From Paenibacillus endophyticus (lineage in GTDB: Bacteria > Bacillota > Bacilli > Paenibacillales > Paenibacillaceae): a DNA stretch of 64,000 nucleotides. The notes beneath the pieces are model-generated. The model made no database searches, was not told where the DNA came from, and saw only the letters and a program-made list of their open reading frames with translations. How positions within the stretch are numbered: the stretch's first letter is position 1; every line of letters starts with the position of its first letter. A program made the position numbers and the translations under genes. Below, piece by piece: positions 33,415-42,754 of the stretch. Location of the stretch: assembly GCF_014192395.1 (NCBI RefSeq), contig NZ_JACHXW010000023.1, positions 60,128 through 124,127 on the forward strand, in the 5' to 3' direction.

Positions 33415-34613
33415 GTAATCAGTTTCCCTTTCCGAAGCTCCTCTTGCAGGGCGCGAAGCCTGCTGTGCCGAGAAGCGAAGGCATCGATAAAGGCATCCCA
33501 TCGCTGCTCTTCTTTCAATTTTTTGTACAGCTTAGCCAGTCGCTTCAGCAGCTTGACGGCAGCTTTGTAGCCGCCTCTGTTTTTAAGCAGCACATTGCTT
33601 TCTACCGCTTGATGATAGAAGGGCAGCAGCAGCTCTGGCTCATTTTTCTCGATAGGTGCGAAGACGCTCACCCGATAGTCGAACGGGTCGGTTCCCAGGC
33701 TGATCTGGTAATCAATCCATAGCTTCCACTTGCCATGAACGAGCAGCTTTTTCTCGTAAAGGGATGGCGAAAGCTGGAAAAGCGGTTCCCACATAAACTG
33801 CTCGGCGCTCGAATGCTGAGGGATGAGTTGATCCCAATAATGATAGAAAATGTCCAAGCTATTCATCCGCTTACCCGTCATTAACGGTGTAGTTCCCAGA
33901 AGCCATTCCAAAAGACGCGGCCATTCCAGCGCTTCGGATATCGCATCCAGCACATGGAACAAATCATCTGGTCGCAGCTTCAGGCTGTTGTTTATTTCGG
34001 TGAACAGCTCCAGCGCTTCCTGGTCGCGATCCAGAAAACTGAGCATCCACGCTTGTGCTGTCAGCCAAGGATAGCGGGATAGGTCGAAGCCAAGATCGTC
34101 CTTGGCGGTTTGCAGCAGTTGAAGCTCCTGTGCATACAACGCTGCGCCGTGTTGACCCGGCTGCGTCCAGTTACGCCATACGCCGAAGTAAATATCGGAG
34201 AAATATGCTTTTTCCCCTGCTTCTTGCAGCATGAGCCCGCGTATGATGGTAACGGACTCCGCGAACAGCTGCGGACAATACGCCTCCACGTAGGCTGCTC
34301 GCTGCTGCCTCAAGCTGCTTGCGATCTGCTCTTGAACTTCGGAGATGGCGGTATGGGTATGAAACCCGATGAATGCCCCATGTCTCGGCGCTTGATCGGG
34401 AGTGGCATTAACGAGCAGCATCAGAATATGAAGATGAGCATGCAGGTCGAATACAAGCTCTTCTTGTGGCGTCAGTTCAGGCTTAACCTGCCCAATCGCC
34501 GATAGGGCGGTTTTTACGAAATCTAGGTTTTTGATATGTTCGGAAAAAACGGCGGTGCAGGAGCGGAATACGGTATGCCACTCCGATATCTTCATCGTAT
34601 GGATAGCTTTCAT
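33411..34613 (-). CDS. Hypothetical partner of SNF2 helicase
   Basis: 400 aa from ATG 34613, 9 bp after AGGAG (an ATG-less extension to 34634 is ignored). All-helical, soluble, rich in Leu/Trp, TPR-like in feel. Its position matches the SWIM zinc-finger protein that normally precedes this helicase in Bacillales, and the body has a similar helical character, but the CxCxnCxH zinc finger is absent. Either a SWIM-less form or an N-terminally shortened one. ATGA overlap with the helicase. Confidence 0.7.
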   Translation of the reverse strand: MKAIHTMKISEWHTVFRSCTAVFSEHIKNLDFVKTALSAIGQVKPELTPQEELVFDLHAHLHILMLLVNATPDQAPRHGAFIGFHTHTAISEVQEQIASSLRQQRAAYVEAYCPQLFAESVTIIRGLMLQEAGEKAYFSDIYFGVWRNWTQPGQHGAALYAQELQLLQTAKDDLGFDLSRYPWLTAQAWMLSFLDRDQEALELFTEINNSLKLRPDDLFHVLDAISEALEWPRLLEWLLGTTPLMTGKRMNSLDIFYHYWDQLIPQHSSAEQFMWEPLFQLSPSLYEKKLLVHGKWKLWIDYQISLGTDPFDYRVSVFAPIEKNEPELLLPFYHQAVESNVLLKNRGGYKAAVKLLKRLAKLYKKLKEEQRWDAFIDAFASRHSRLRALQEELRKGKLIT

Positions 34614-34802
34614 AAGGATGGTCTCCTGTAACAATCTTTTCTTTTATCTTTTCTTTTTGAGAATCAGCTTATTATATCATTTATTGGGGACTGCTCAGCA
34701 GTTTTCTTCGTTCTTTATAAGGGCTGGTTTTCTATTATTTCATGTCTCTTGCGTTCCTTTTTATGTTATATTATGGAGAAAGATAGTACGAAGGAAAGAG
34801 CA

Positions 34803-36098
34803 TTGCTGATCGAGATGAGCGATTCGGTGGAGGCCAGTAGGATGGGTTATTTAAAGGATCTTTTGTTGAATATTTTCATCATTTGCTCTCCGCTTGTGTT
34901 CTACCCGTATATTCATAAAGTCAAAAATAACACGAAGCTGTTTCGGCTGTTGTTGTATGTTCTCTTTGCAATTGCCATCATAACGACGATGTCGTTCCCC
35001 ATTAATCTGAATGGCTTACTGTACGATTTCCGTTCCATTCCTTTGGCAATCGGTTCGTTGTTCGGAGGCATTCAGGTTTCTATTCTTTTGTACGCAACGC
35101 TGCTCTTGTACCGTTATTTTATCGGGAGCCCGAACGACTGGATATATGTCTTCTCACTCGTACCAAGCTTTATGGTGTTCCTCTATATTTATAAGCGGTA
35201 CAGCGCCTTGACGCTAACCCGTAAAATTTCCGTTGCCATTATATATTGTACCCTCATCAAGCTAATGACCTTCACCATCTACCTTTCTATAGTGGGCCAA
35301 CTGGGGCTGCTGCTTAACAATCCGTGGGAAACGCTGCAAACGTATGTCATACAGGGAATTATTGCTGGCATATGCGTCTATGCCATTGAATTGCTGCATA
35401 CATTTTTTCAGATGCAAGAGGAGATTATAAGAAGCGAGAAGATGAAGATCGTTGGAGATATGGCGGCTTCGGTCGCGCATGAAATTAGAAATCCGCTCAC
35501 TACAATTAAAGGGTTTATTCAGCTGTTCGCAACGGCAGACCTAGATAAGGAAAAGAAGATGCTCTATCAGAAAATCTGCTTTGAGGAATTGGAGCGTGCA
35601 GAAGTCATCATTGCGGATTATCTATCGCTCGCCAAGCCAGATCCCGAGGTCATAGAAGCGATTGATATTCATTATGAAATGCATCATTTGTCTAATGTGC
35701 TGATGACTTATGCGAACTATAACAATATTCAAATTCAAGTGGCGACCGAGGAGGAGCAAGCTTTTCACATCCAGGGTGATCGCTATAAGCTAAGGCAGGC
35801 GTTAATCAATCTCGGCAAAAATGCGATTGAAGCCATGCCAGGCGGCGGCCTGCTGGAGTTGAGGACGGTGATTCGCGATCAGCATGCATGGGTCACACTA
35901 AGCGATAATGGCAGCGGTATGTCATCGGAGCAGGTGAAGCGCCTCGGTACTCCTTATTATTCGACAAAGGAAAAAGGAACCGGGCTCGGGATCATGGTTT
36001 CCTTCGGCATTATCAAAAAAATGAACGGGAAAATTTCGATTAAAAGCGAACCGGGCGAAGGAACTGAATTTCATCTTATTTTCCCAAAGGCAAACTAG
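34803..36098 (+). CDS. Membrane sensor histidine kinase, sporulation (KinB-like) type
   Basis: About 431 aa. The N-terminus has about six membrane helices of the 5TM-LYT type, then a HisKA domain with the phosphoacceptor His in MAASVAHEIRNPLTTIKGF and an ATPase domain (LINLGKNAIEAM, DNGSGM, KGTGLGIMVSFGII). KinB-like kinases feed phosphate into Spo0F/Spo0B/Spo0A. No partner regulator is adjacent, which fits an orphan sporulation kinase. TTG 34803 follows AAGGAAAGAG; ATG 34773 or 34815 are alternatives. It is divergent from the helicase operon. Confidence 0.88.
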   Translation: MLIEMSDSVEASRMGYLKDLLLNIFIICSPLVFYPYIHKVKNNTKLFRLLLYVLFAIAIITTMSFPINLNGLLYDFRSIPLAIGSLFGGIQVSILLYATLLLYRYFIGSPNDWIYVFSLVPSFMVFLYIYKRYSALTLTRKISVAIIYCTLIKLMTFTIYLSIVGQLGLLLNNPWETLQTYVIQGIIAGICVYAIELLHTFFQMQEEIIRSEKMKIVGDMAASVAHEIRNPLTTIKGFIQLFATADLDKEKKMLYQKICFEELERAEVIIADYLSLAKPDPEVIEAIDIHYEMHHLSNVLMTYANYNNIQIQVATEEEQAFHIQGDRYKLRQALINLGKNAIEAMPGGGLLELRTVIRDQHAWVTLSDNGSGMSSEQVKRLGTPYYSTKEKGTGLGIMVSFGIIKKMNGKISIKSEPGEGTEFHLIFPKAN

Positions 36099-36223
36099 TA
36101 TTTGCTATTATTCGATTACCTTTCCACAAATTTTGTATCAAGGTAAGATTATGCGGCTGTTCGTGTTATAATTAGGAGGTGCAGTCAATAAAGATCATTG
36201 ACTATGATAAAGGAGTCGGAAAT

Positions 36224-36454
36224 ATGCAGGTAGTATTTGAAGACTGGGATCAAAAGGTGAAGAAAACGTTTAATGCAACGAGCAAGCAGGAGGTATTAAC
36301 GGTTACCGAGGCCGGCGATCTACTAGGCATGACGAAAGACCAAATGAAGGTTTACGTGCTAAAGCATAACCTGACCAAGGTTGCAATTAACCGCAGCGTC
36401 CACAGATATCTATTACTGAAAAGCGAAATAGATGAGATCTTAGGCAAAGCTTAA
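36224..36454 (+). CDS. Small DNA-binding-like protein (76 aa)
   Basis: 76 aa from ATG 36224, 7 bp after AAAGGAG. Contains an excisionase/MerR-like helix-turn-helix segment (VTEAGDLLGMTKDQMKVYVL) and ends LLLKSEIDEILGKA. The frame extends upstream to a GTG at 36179, but that GTG is inside another AGGAGG and is unlikely. Single gene between promoter-poor DNA and a terminator. Function unknown. Confidence 0.75.
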   Translation: MQVVFEDWDQKVKKTFNATSKQEVLTVTEAGDLLGMTKDQMKVYVLKHNLTKVAINRSVHRYLLLKSEIDEILGKA

Positions 36455-36465
36455 CCTTTACGATG

Positions 36466-36498
36466 AACCACAGTCTCCTCACGGGACTGTGGTTTTTT
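36466..36498 (+). terminator. Rho-independent terminator
   Basis: AACCACAGTC / GACTGTGGTT with 9-base loop and a T6 tract. Confidence 0.88.
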
Positions 36499-36622
36499 GT
36501 TGTTTATTTTCGCTCTTTTTGTCACGCTGCCTGTTCTTGCCCCTTTCCTTTACATAATTTCAGATAGATATGCGGAAAATAGATCAGGTAAATAAATGAA
36601 TGTAGAAAAGGAGCTGTTCAAA

Positions 36623-36886
36623 ATGACGACGGCAGGCGTTTTAACAGCTTTACTTTTTGCATCGTTATTGATTGCTCTCTTGGATATGAGTGTATACAAA
36701 GAAAGCTTTGGTGCAGCACTAGGCAAACAGAGCCTCAATTATAATGGATTTAAAACCTACCTCTTGCTTGCGGCAGCAATTGGTTTATCCTTATTCCGTG
36801 ATTGGAGAAGCACTAGACGCGCAAGAAAGAATAAACGGCAGCGCTCCGCAGGGAAAGATGCGGGCGGAAACCGGATGAAGCCATGA
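36623..36886 (+). CDS. Small membrane protein preceding germination operon
   Basis: 87 aa from ATG 36623, 9 bp after AAAAGGAG. Two hydrophobic segments (TTAGVLTALLFASLLIALL and YLLLAAAIGLSLF) with a basic C-terminal tail (RRARKNKRQR). Its stop overlaps the gerAB start (ATGA), so it is the first gene of the germination operon. Resembles the small GerD/GerE-unrelated two-helix proteins sometimes encoded with gerA operons; role unknown. Confidence 0.7.
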   Translation: MTTAGVLTALLFASLLIALLDMSVYKESFGAALGKQSLNYNGFKTYLLLAAAIGLSLFRDWRSTRRARKNKRQRSAGKDAGGNRMKP

Positions 36887-37979
36887 CGAACAAAATGAGC
36901 ATGTTCCAAATGTATAGCGTGATGCTGGTTCTGCTGCTCGGCACTTCCATTATTTTCGGTACGCCGAAGCTGGTAATGGATATGTGGCTGGTCCCCCTCT
37001 TTACCATTCTTCCGGCGATCCTGTTGTTTCTATGCTATACCGCTTTGGTCTCCTCTGAATCCCGAAAAGGCCTTTATGCGGTATTGGTCAAAGCATGGGG
37101 AAATGTGCTCGGCAAAGCGCTTTGCTCGGCTACGCCGTTTATTTTCTTTATATAGCGGCTCGCAACGTACGGGATATGCTGGAGCTGATAATGACGACGC
37201 TATTGCGCATAACGCCGATAGAGATCGTTGTCGTATTGTTTGTGCTTGTCGTTGCTTATGCAGCCCATGGCGGTGCAAGGACGTTAGGCAAATTATCGGA
37301 GGCTATCATCGGACTTGTTGTCTTGTTTTTTATTTGCATAGCCTTCCTGCTGCTGCTGAGCGGTTCGCTCGAGCCGCAAAGGATGCTTCCTTTTTTGTCC
37401 AAGGGCATTATGCCTCTTATAAAGACGAGTTTCTCAAGCTCCTTGTGGGTTCCTTATGGAGAATTAATCGTTTTTTTAGTGATGTTTCCGCAGATGGGGA
37501 AGAAGGCTGCGTTCCGCAAAGCAGGGATGGCCGCGATTCTATCGGCTGGCGTTATTTTGGCTTTCTCCGATCTTCTACAGATTTGGTCAATGGGCATGGA
37601 ATACGAGAAGTATTCTACCTTTCCCTTACTGGATGCGGCGAGGCTCATCAACATTTCGGATTTTATCAATCGAATGGATGCGCTTGTTGCATTGATCATC
37701 ATTTTTGGCGTTTTTCTCAAATGCGCTATTTTCTTATATGCGGGAGCGAAAGGGATTTCGGTCATTTTCGGCAAGCCGAGTAAAACCTACATCTATCCCT
37801 TTGCTTTGATGATTGGAGCGCTGTCCCTGCTGGTCTCGCACAATTTTGCCGAACACACGGAAGAGGGACTTCACCTTGTTATTCAGTACCTGCATATACC
37901 GTTTCAACTGGTCATCCCCCTTTTGACCGCTATTTGGATATGGATACTTTCCAAGCGAAGGAGAGGCAGCAGCGAATGA
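36883..37979 (+). pseudogene. gerAB-type germination permease, frameshifted
   Basis: Endospore germination permease of the amino acid/polyamine transporter fold (about 365 aa, ten helices). The first ~80 codons run in one frame (MTNKMSMFQMYSVMLVLLLG...KAWGNVLGKAL) and stop at 37155. The rest (LLGYAVYFLYIAARNVRDML...WILSKRRRGSSE) is in the frame +2 ahead. The two join cleanly if one base is restored near 37121-37125 (GCGCTTTGCTC). Downstream gerAA still overlaps its stop (ATGA). Either a real inactivating deletion in this strain or a sequencing error; the open remainder suggests the event is recent. Confidence 0.88.
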
Positions 37980-39460
37980 ATGAAATCGATCACGCATTGC
38001 CTAATGATTCATACAGCTCGACTATACAGTCGCTGGGGCATCTTCGCGCCCATTTGAAGCTCGTGTTCGGAAATACGGATGATCTTGCGGTCACGGCGGT
38101 TCGCGTTGGCGAGCAAAAAGGATTGCTCTGCTATTTGGAAACGATGACGAATGTGCCTTTTATGATGGATAACATCGTTAAGCCGCTTTCTCATTTCAGT
38201 GTGAATGACCCAAACGGCAGCGCCGACGCGTTGCTGGAGGAAATGAACGAGAAATATTATGGCGGATTATCCGGTACATATATCCGTGATTTAAAAGAGT
38301 TCACGCAAAAGCTGGCTGTTGGCCAAGCAGGACTTGCGGTAGAAGGAGCATCCTTTACGCTTATGCTCGATGTGAAGCAGCTGGATGTCAGATCGGTTGC
38401 GGAACCGACTACGCAAACGGTTGTTAGAGGCCCGAAGGATGGTTTTACGGAGTCAGCGGATACGAATATGAGCTTAATTAGGCGGCGTCTGGTCAATGAA
38501 AAGCTGCGCTTTGAGAAATACACGGTAGGCAATCAATCACAAACCTCTGTTTATCTTGCCTATATCGATGGGGCGCTTGATGTGGAGCTGCTTCGAAGGA
38601 TCAGAGCCAGATTGCAAACGAGCCTTACGTCCAGCGTACTTGATTCCGGCAATATAGAGGAGCTGCTTAGGCCGAGAGAACTCTCCTTGTTTCCTACCGT
38701 GTACAACAGCGAGCGGCCGGATGCGGTATGTGCTGCTATTATGGAGGCAAAGGTGGCCATTATCGTGAATGGAAGCCCATTTGTGCTTGTCGTTCCCGCT
38801 GTTATGAACGATTTTTTCAAATCGCCTGAAGATCACTACCAATGGTTTGCATTTGGCACCTTGACCCGTGTGCTGCGCTACCTTGCTTTCTTCTTTTCTC
38901 TTTTTGTCCCCAGTCTCTACGTTGCTGTAACGACTTTCCACGCGGAATTGGTGCCCACGGTTTTGCTTATAAGCATTTTGGCGCAACGGGAAGGGATCCC
39001 TTTTCCAGCGGTGATTGAAATTCTTTTAATGGAGATTACATTTGAAATTTTACGCGAGGCGGGCACCCGTATGCCGCGTGTCGTAGGACCCGCGATATCC
39101 ATTGTAGGCGCTCTCGTACTCGGGGAAGCAGCCGTGCAAGCGGGTATTGTCTCTAATATTAATGTGATTGTTGTGGCGTTAACGGCTATTTCTGGATTTG
39201 TGGCTCCCATATTCACCTTTGGGGCAAATGTTCGTCTGCTGCGATTCGGTTTTATATTTCTGGCAGCTGTTCTTGGCTTTTATGGCATCATCCTGGGCTC
39301 GGCCTTTCTGTTGATTCATCTGGTCAGGCTGCATTCTTATGGGGTTTCCTATCTTTCTCCGTTTATACCCTTTCGTATACGAGCACAGAAGGATGGCATT
39401 CTCATTTTCCAGACGCCTTTGCCGAATGATGAAGGGGGAGGGAACGGCAGCCATGAATAA
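37976..39460 (+). CDS. GerA-family spore germination protein, A subunit
   Basis: 494 aa from ATG 37976 (AAGGAGAGG ribosome site). Soluble N-terminal nutrient-receptor domain of about 280 residues followed by about five membrane helices; conserved segments VFGNTDDLAV, RRRLVNEKLRFEKYTVG, LLISILAQREGIPFP and MEITFEILREAGTRMP are typical of GerAA/SpoVAF. Part of a germinant receptor in the spore inner membrane. Order here is B-A-C. Overlaps gerAB by 4 bp and the C subunit by 8 bp. Confidence 0.95.
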   Translation: MNEIDHALPNDSYSSTIQSLGHLRAHLKLVFGNTDDLAVTAVRVGEQKGLLCYLETMTNVPFMMDNIVKPLSHFSVNDPNGSADALLEEMNEKYYGGLSGTYIRDLKEFTQKLAVGQAGLAVEGASFTLMLDVKQLDVRSVAEPTTQTVVRGPKDGFTESADTNMSLIRRRLVNEKLRFEKYTVGNQSQTSVYLAYIDGALDVELLRRIRARLQTSLTSSVLDSGNIEELLRPRELSLFPTVYNSERPDAVCAAIMEAKVAIIVNGSPFVLVVPAVMNDFFKSPEDHYQWFAFGTLTRVLRYLAFFFSLFVPSLYVAVTTFHAELVPTVLLISILAQREGIPFPAVIEILLMEITFEILREAGTRMPRVVGPAISIVGALVLGEAAVQAGIVSNINVIVVALTAISGFVAPIFTFGANVRLLRFGFIFLAAVLGFYGIILGSAFLLIHLVRLHSYGVSYLSPFIPFRIRAQKDGILIFQTPLPNDEGGGNGSHE

Positions 39461-40649
39461 AAGGAACAAGCTCTTTCTTGGCATATGGATTGCAGCACTT
39501 CCATTTCTCTTATCCGGTTGTTGGGACAACGTGGAGTTGAACAAAACATCTCTTATTACAGGAGCAGCATTCGAGCCGGGCAGCAATGGCAAGATTCGTC
39601 TTACCATCGAGACGATGATTGCCGACCAATTGGAAGGAAATAAGGATACGGTGCCCTCCGTTCTTCAATCGGCTGAGGGAAACACTTTATCAGAAATACT
39701 TATACGTTTTAATGAAAGCATGGATCGAACCTTACTGATCTCGCACGTTGGGGTAATTATCATTGATGAACGGCTTGCGAAGCAGGGCCTGTTGCATCTA
39801 TTAGACCCGATGCAGCGTACAAGGTTCATTCGGGAGGATATTCTTATCTTGATTTCCAAAGATGTTCCTGCTTCACACCTGTTGAAGGTGCTCTATCCGC
39901 GCGGAACGCTAACCTCGTCTAAAATCACTTCACAAGTGAAAAGCTACCGCATTTCATATGGAGGAATTCCGGAGTCGCGTTTGTTCGACATCTCGGAAGC
40001 CCTGCTTAGCGAAGGCAGGGAGCTGGCACTTGGAGCAATCTCGCTCAAGGGTTCCTTCAAGGACGCGAATACGCTGCAGAGCATCAAGTCGGTTACGCCA
40101 AAGGCTTCGATCGTCATTGCCGGAACAGGCGTTTTTTCGGAGGATAGGCTGCTCGGATTTCTCTCCTTGGAGGATAGCAGAATGTTGTCGTTAGCTAGGA
40201 ATCAGGTGAAGGGTACTACGATATCGATTCCAAACCACGATAATACTGCGATTCGTCTCTATCATCTTCATGCATCGCTTCATGCGGAAATGGAGAAAGG
40301 AGAGCTGGTCATGCGCATGAACCTGGAAGGAGACGGTACGGTTGGGAGCGTAGACGAATCGATCCGGTTGACATCGATTGGGGGATACGAGCAGTTGGAG
40401 AGGCTTGGAGCTGAGTACTTGGAGAAGCAAATGAGTGCAACGATTAAAGGCGTGCAGAGAAGGTTTGGGGTAGATATATTCGGGTTTGGCGAGCAAATGT
40501 ACCGAAAACAGAATGCACAGTTTATGTCGATCTCGGGCAATTGGAATGAACGGTTCGCGAGAACGCCTGTAAAGGTCAAGGCCAAGATAAAACTGTATCG
40601 TTCTGAGCTGAAAACGAATCATATTCGGAATGAGGGAATCGGCCCTTAA
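39453..40649 (+). CDS. GerAC-type germination lipoprotein
   Basis: 398 aa from ATG 39453 after GGGGGAGGG. Signal peptide and lipobox LLSGCWDN; the CWD-x-x-E-L-N start of the mature protein is the hallmark of the family. Domains of GerAC follow (LILISKDVPASHLL, KGSFKDANTL, C-terminal KGVQRRFGVDIFGFGEQMYRK). Anchored outside the inner spore membrane, third subunit of the receptor. Last gene of the operon. Confidence 0.95.
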   Translation: MNKRNKLFLGIWIAALPFLLSGCWDNVELNKTSLITGAAFEPGSNGKIRLTIETMIADQLEGNKDTVPSVLQSAEGNTLSEILIRFNESMDRTLLISHVGVIIIDERLAKQGLLHLLDPMQRTRFIREDILILISKDVPASHLLKVLYPRGTLTSSKITSQVKSYRISYGGIPESRLFDISEALLSEGRELALGAISLKGSFKDANTLQSIKSVTPKASIVIAGTGVFSEDRLLGFLSLEDSRMLSLARNQVKGTTISIPNHDNTAIRLYHLHASLHAEMEKGELVMRMNLEGDGTVGSVDESIRLTSIGGYEQLERLGAEYLEKQMSATIKGVQRRFGVDIFGFGEQMYRKQNAQFMSISGNWNERFARTPVKVKAKIKLYRSELKTNHIRNEGIGP

Positions 40650-40860
40650 CAGGGTCGAATAGGAACGGCCATAGGGTGATCAGGCCGTTATATGGAGGAT
40701 ATGGGCGTAAGTTTCCGAACGGGCAGTGGTGGCTTTCGCTCAGTCCGCCTTAGACGAAAATACCGGAAATAGCACGGCCTGCCGCTGTTTTCCAATGGGT
40801 GTAGCATTCGTTATACTTGAATAGACCGATTGGAAAACATAAGCTGGAGGGTGAATTTCA

Positions 40861-41040
40861 TTGACTTATATGGACATGTTAGGACGTCGGAGCATTATTT
40901 TGAAACGTAATATCGGTAACTTAATCGTCAAGGACAACAAGCAGGGGCTAAGCCCGCAGGAGAGCAATTTTTATCAGAGCATGGTGAAAGAATGGCATCA
41001 GAATGAGAACGAATTGAATGCTGCGAGGAAACATCCCTAA
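40861..41040 (+). CDS. Small protein (59 aa)
   Basis: TTG start 10 bp after GGAGGGTGA; encodes MTYMDMLGRRSIILKRNIGN...ELNAARKHP, basic/polar, no membrane segment. Ends just before a very strong terminator, which supports it as a real transcription unit. A TATACT at 40820 could be its -10. Similar in feel to small spore-associated proteins; unknown. Confidence 0.6.
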   Translation: MTYMDMLGRRSIILKRNIGNLIVKDNKQGLSPQESNFYQSMVKEWHQNENELNAARKHP

Positions 41041-41065
41041 TGAATAGTGGAGAATGTCTCATAAG

Positions 41066-41113
41066 CAGGCGTTCAGAACAGTCGCAGAACAGACTGTTCT
41101 GAACGCCTGTTTT
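41066..41113. terminator. Very long perfect terminator hairpin (18-bp stem)
   Basis: Left arm CAGGCGTTCAGAACAGTC, loop GCAGAACA, right arm GACTGTTCTGAACGCCTG, then TTTT. Exceptionally stable; separates the 59-aa gene from a possible convergent small gene. Confidence 0.88.
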
Positions 41114-41330
41114 AACGTTTGAAACAAAAGAAGCTGTCCAAGCATGAAGCGTGGTTGTTAGGCGCATGATTCGTTGTTTCTGATTCGATAACGGGGCGGC
41201 TAATCATCTCTCGTAGAAGCGCGGATGCCTTCGGCGGTTGCGCAAGCTCGATGAGAAAGCCCGACAACATAAAGATGGCCACCGAAATCCATAGCTTCAG
41301 CCAGCTATGGCACTTTTGCCGCATAATCAA
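41112..41330 (-). CDS. Possible small membrane protein
   Basis: 72 codons on the minus strand, with one hydrophobic segment (WLKLWISVAIFMLSGFLI) and a Ser/Asn/Cys-rich tail. It ends exactly at the long terminator hairpin. No good ribosome site is visible, so this is weak. If real, it is divergent from the deacetylase gene. Confidence 0.35.
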   Translation of the reverse strand: MIMRQKCHSWLKLWISVAIFMLSGFLIELAQPPKASALLREMISRPVIESETTNHAPNNHASCLDSFFCFKR

Positions 41331-41405
41331 ACAAAACTTTTGTTATCGGGTATAATAGAGGAATGATCAATGTGGTGAGCAATAAATTAACGGAGGTTCT
41401 TTGTT

Positions 41406-42065
41406 ATGCTGGCGGTGGATAGAGCGGCGTACCTTACGATTGACGAAGGTCCAGCCGAGGAGTTTATGCAGAAGGTTGATTATTTGAATGCCAGAGGCGT
41501 ACATGCCATTTGGTTTTGTTTGGGTGAGGCGCTGGAACGCTTCTCAGATGCAGCAGTGCATGCGATTCGGTCAGGTCATATTATTGGGAACCGAAGCTAT
41601 GATCACGTGGATTTCTCCTCTATTTCCTGGGATGACGCTAGAGGCCAGGTGGAACGGACGGATCAGGTGATCAATGGGCTTTATGTCAAAGCGGAGGCCG
41701 TGAGGCCCGCAAAAGTTTTTCGGTTTCCTTATTCCGAGGACGAATCGAGGCATGAGCATTTCGCCGGCATCCAGCGGATGCTTGGGCAGCTGGGGTACGA
41801 GCAGCCTTCCTTTGACCATATACAATACGAGGAGCAGGACGAAGCGAGCATGAAGCGGGGATTACATGTGTCCTGTACGCTCGATACGTTCGATTTGGGG
41901 GCGGAATCCCATTCGCAGGTTGAAGGAAGAGTCGGCAACGAGATCATCCGTATCCATGATTGGATTGCATTCGAGCCATTCAAGTCCCTGCTTGACCGCC
42001 TTTTGACGCAGGGCATGACCTTCACGGTACCAAAAGAATGGAGCCAAACCAGCACGGTGGTTTAA
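41406..42065 (+). CDS. Polysaccharide deacetylase-like (NodB) protein with altered metal site
   Basis: 219 aa, no signal peptide. NodB fold: AAYLTIDEGPAEEF is the TFDDGP motif with the second Asp as Glu, and IIGNRSYDHVDFSSIS is the SHTxxH motif with the first His replaced by Arg. RFPYSEDES is the RxPY segment, LDTFDLG and IIRIHDW are late motifs. Loss of one metal ligand makes deacetylase activity doubtful. ATG after ACGGAGG. Single gene with a hairpin downstream. Confidence 0.82.
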   Translation: MLAVDRAAYLTIDEGPAEEFMQKVDYLNARGVHAIWFCLGEALERFSDAAVHAIRSGHIIGNRSYDHVDFSSISWDDARGQVERTDQVINGLYVKAEAVRPAKVFRFPYSEDESRHEHFAGIQRMLGQLGYEQPSFDHIQYEEQDEASMKRGLHVSCTLDTFDLGAESHSQVEGRVGNEIIRIHDWIAFEPFKSLLDRLLTQGMTFTVPKEWSQTSTVV

Positions 42066-42089
42066 ACTAATAGTAATTTCAATCCAATC

Positions 42090-42140
42090 AGGCACAGCCA
42101 ATCGCAATGGTGTATCATACCATGGCAATCGGCTGTGCCT
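42090..42140 (+). terminator. Two-tier hairpin downstream of deacetylase-like gene
   Basis: Outer stem AGGCACAGCC / GGCTGTGCCT encloses an inner stem ATGGT / ACCAT. No T tract, so a weak or Rho-assisted terminator. Confidence 0.5.
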
Positions 42141-42290
42141 GTTGCAAGCTATCTTCCCAAGCGATGTGGTGACCGCTACCCAGTCTTCGCCAATAATATG
42201 GTTACGTTAAGCGCATATGAAACCGGACTGAGCGTTTAGTGAATATGTGCCAGCGGAGGAGAACGGGCCGCGCGGGTGCGGATAGCGAGG

Positions 42291-42320
42291 TTGTTTTTGC
42301 TTGGCAAATGATTGTACAAT
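42291..42320 (+). promoter_or_regulatory. Putative sigma-A promoter
   Basis: TTGTTT, 18-bp spacer, TACAAT; 63 bp before the ATG of the 99-aa gene. Supports that start over the longer in-frame ATG at 42239. Confidence 0.55.
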
Positions 42321-42382
42321 GGGTGGTAGAAGTTATATCCAAAACGCCTCATAACTTTGCGTATACGAAGGGAATAGTGCCC

Positions 42383-42682
42383 ATGAATGATCGATTGCAG
42401 CGGCTGGAGAGCAGACTAGCCAACCAACACCACAAAGATTTGTTTCTTCAAAGCGTGCATACGCTCAAAGCGATTGACGATCTAGCTGATCATCATCGGA
42501 AATTCCAATCGATACAGGCGATTAGTGGAGTCAAGATCGTTGGCGCGGAAGAGGCGCTATTCTATGACACGCTGGCGCAGGTGAAGGAAGAAATCGTAAC
42601 GACACTGGAGAAAACGCTCAATGACCTTGAGCACAAAGGCGATAAAAACTATGATAAAAACTTTAAAGACGGCGTAGAGTAG
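42383..42682 (+). CDS. Hypothetical protein (99 aa)
   Basis: ATG 42383 after AAGGGA; MNDRLQRLESRLANQHHKDLF... Soluble, helical, His/Lys/Asp-rich, ends NYDKNFKDGVE. No family recognised. Own promoter and a strong terminator, so a single-gene unit. Confidence 0.65.
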   Translation: MNDRLQRLESRLANQHHKDLFLQSVHTLKAIDDLADHHRKFQSIQAISGVKIVGAEEALFYDTLAQVKEEIVTTLEKTLNDLEHKGDKNYDKNFKDGVE

Positions 42683-42714
42683 GCTTGTACTGACTTGTGG
42701 CCGTGTAGGAAAAG

Positions 42715-42751
42715 AGCTGAACGGAAGTCAACCTTCCGTTCAGCTTTTTTT
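42715..42751 (+). terminator. Strong rho-independent terminator
   Basis: AGCTGAACGGAAG / CTTCCGTTCAGCT with 5-base loop and T7. Confidence 0.92.
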
Positions 42752-42754
42752 GAT

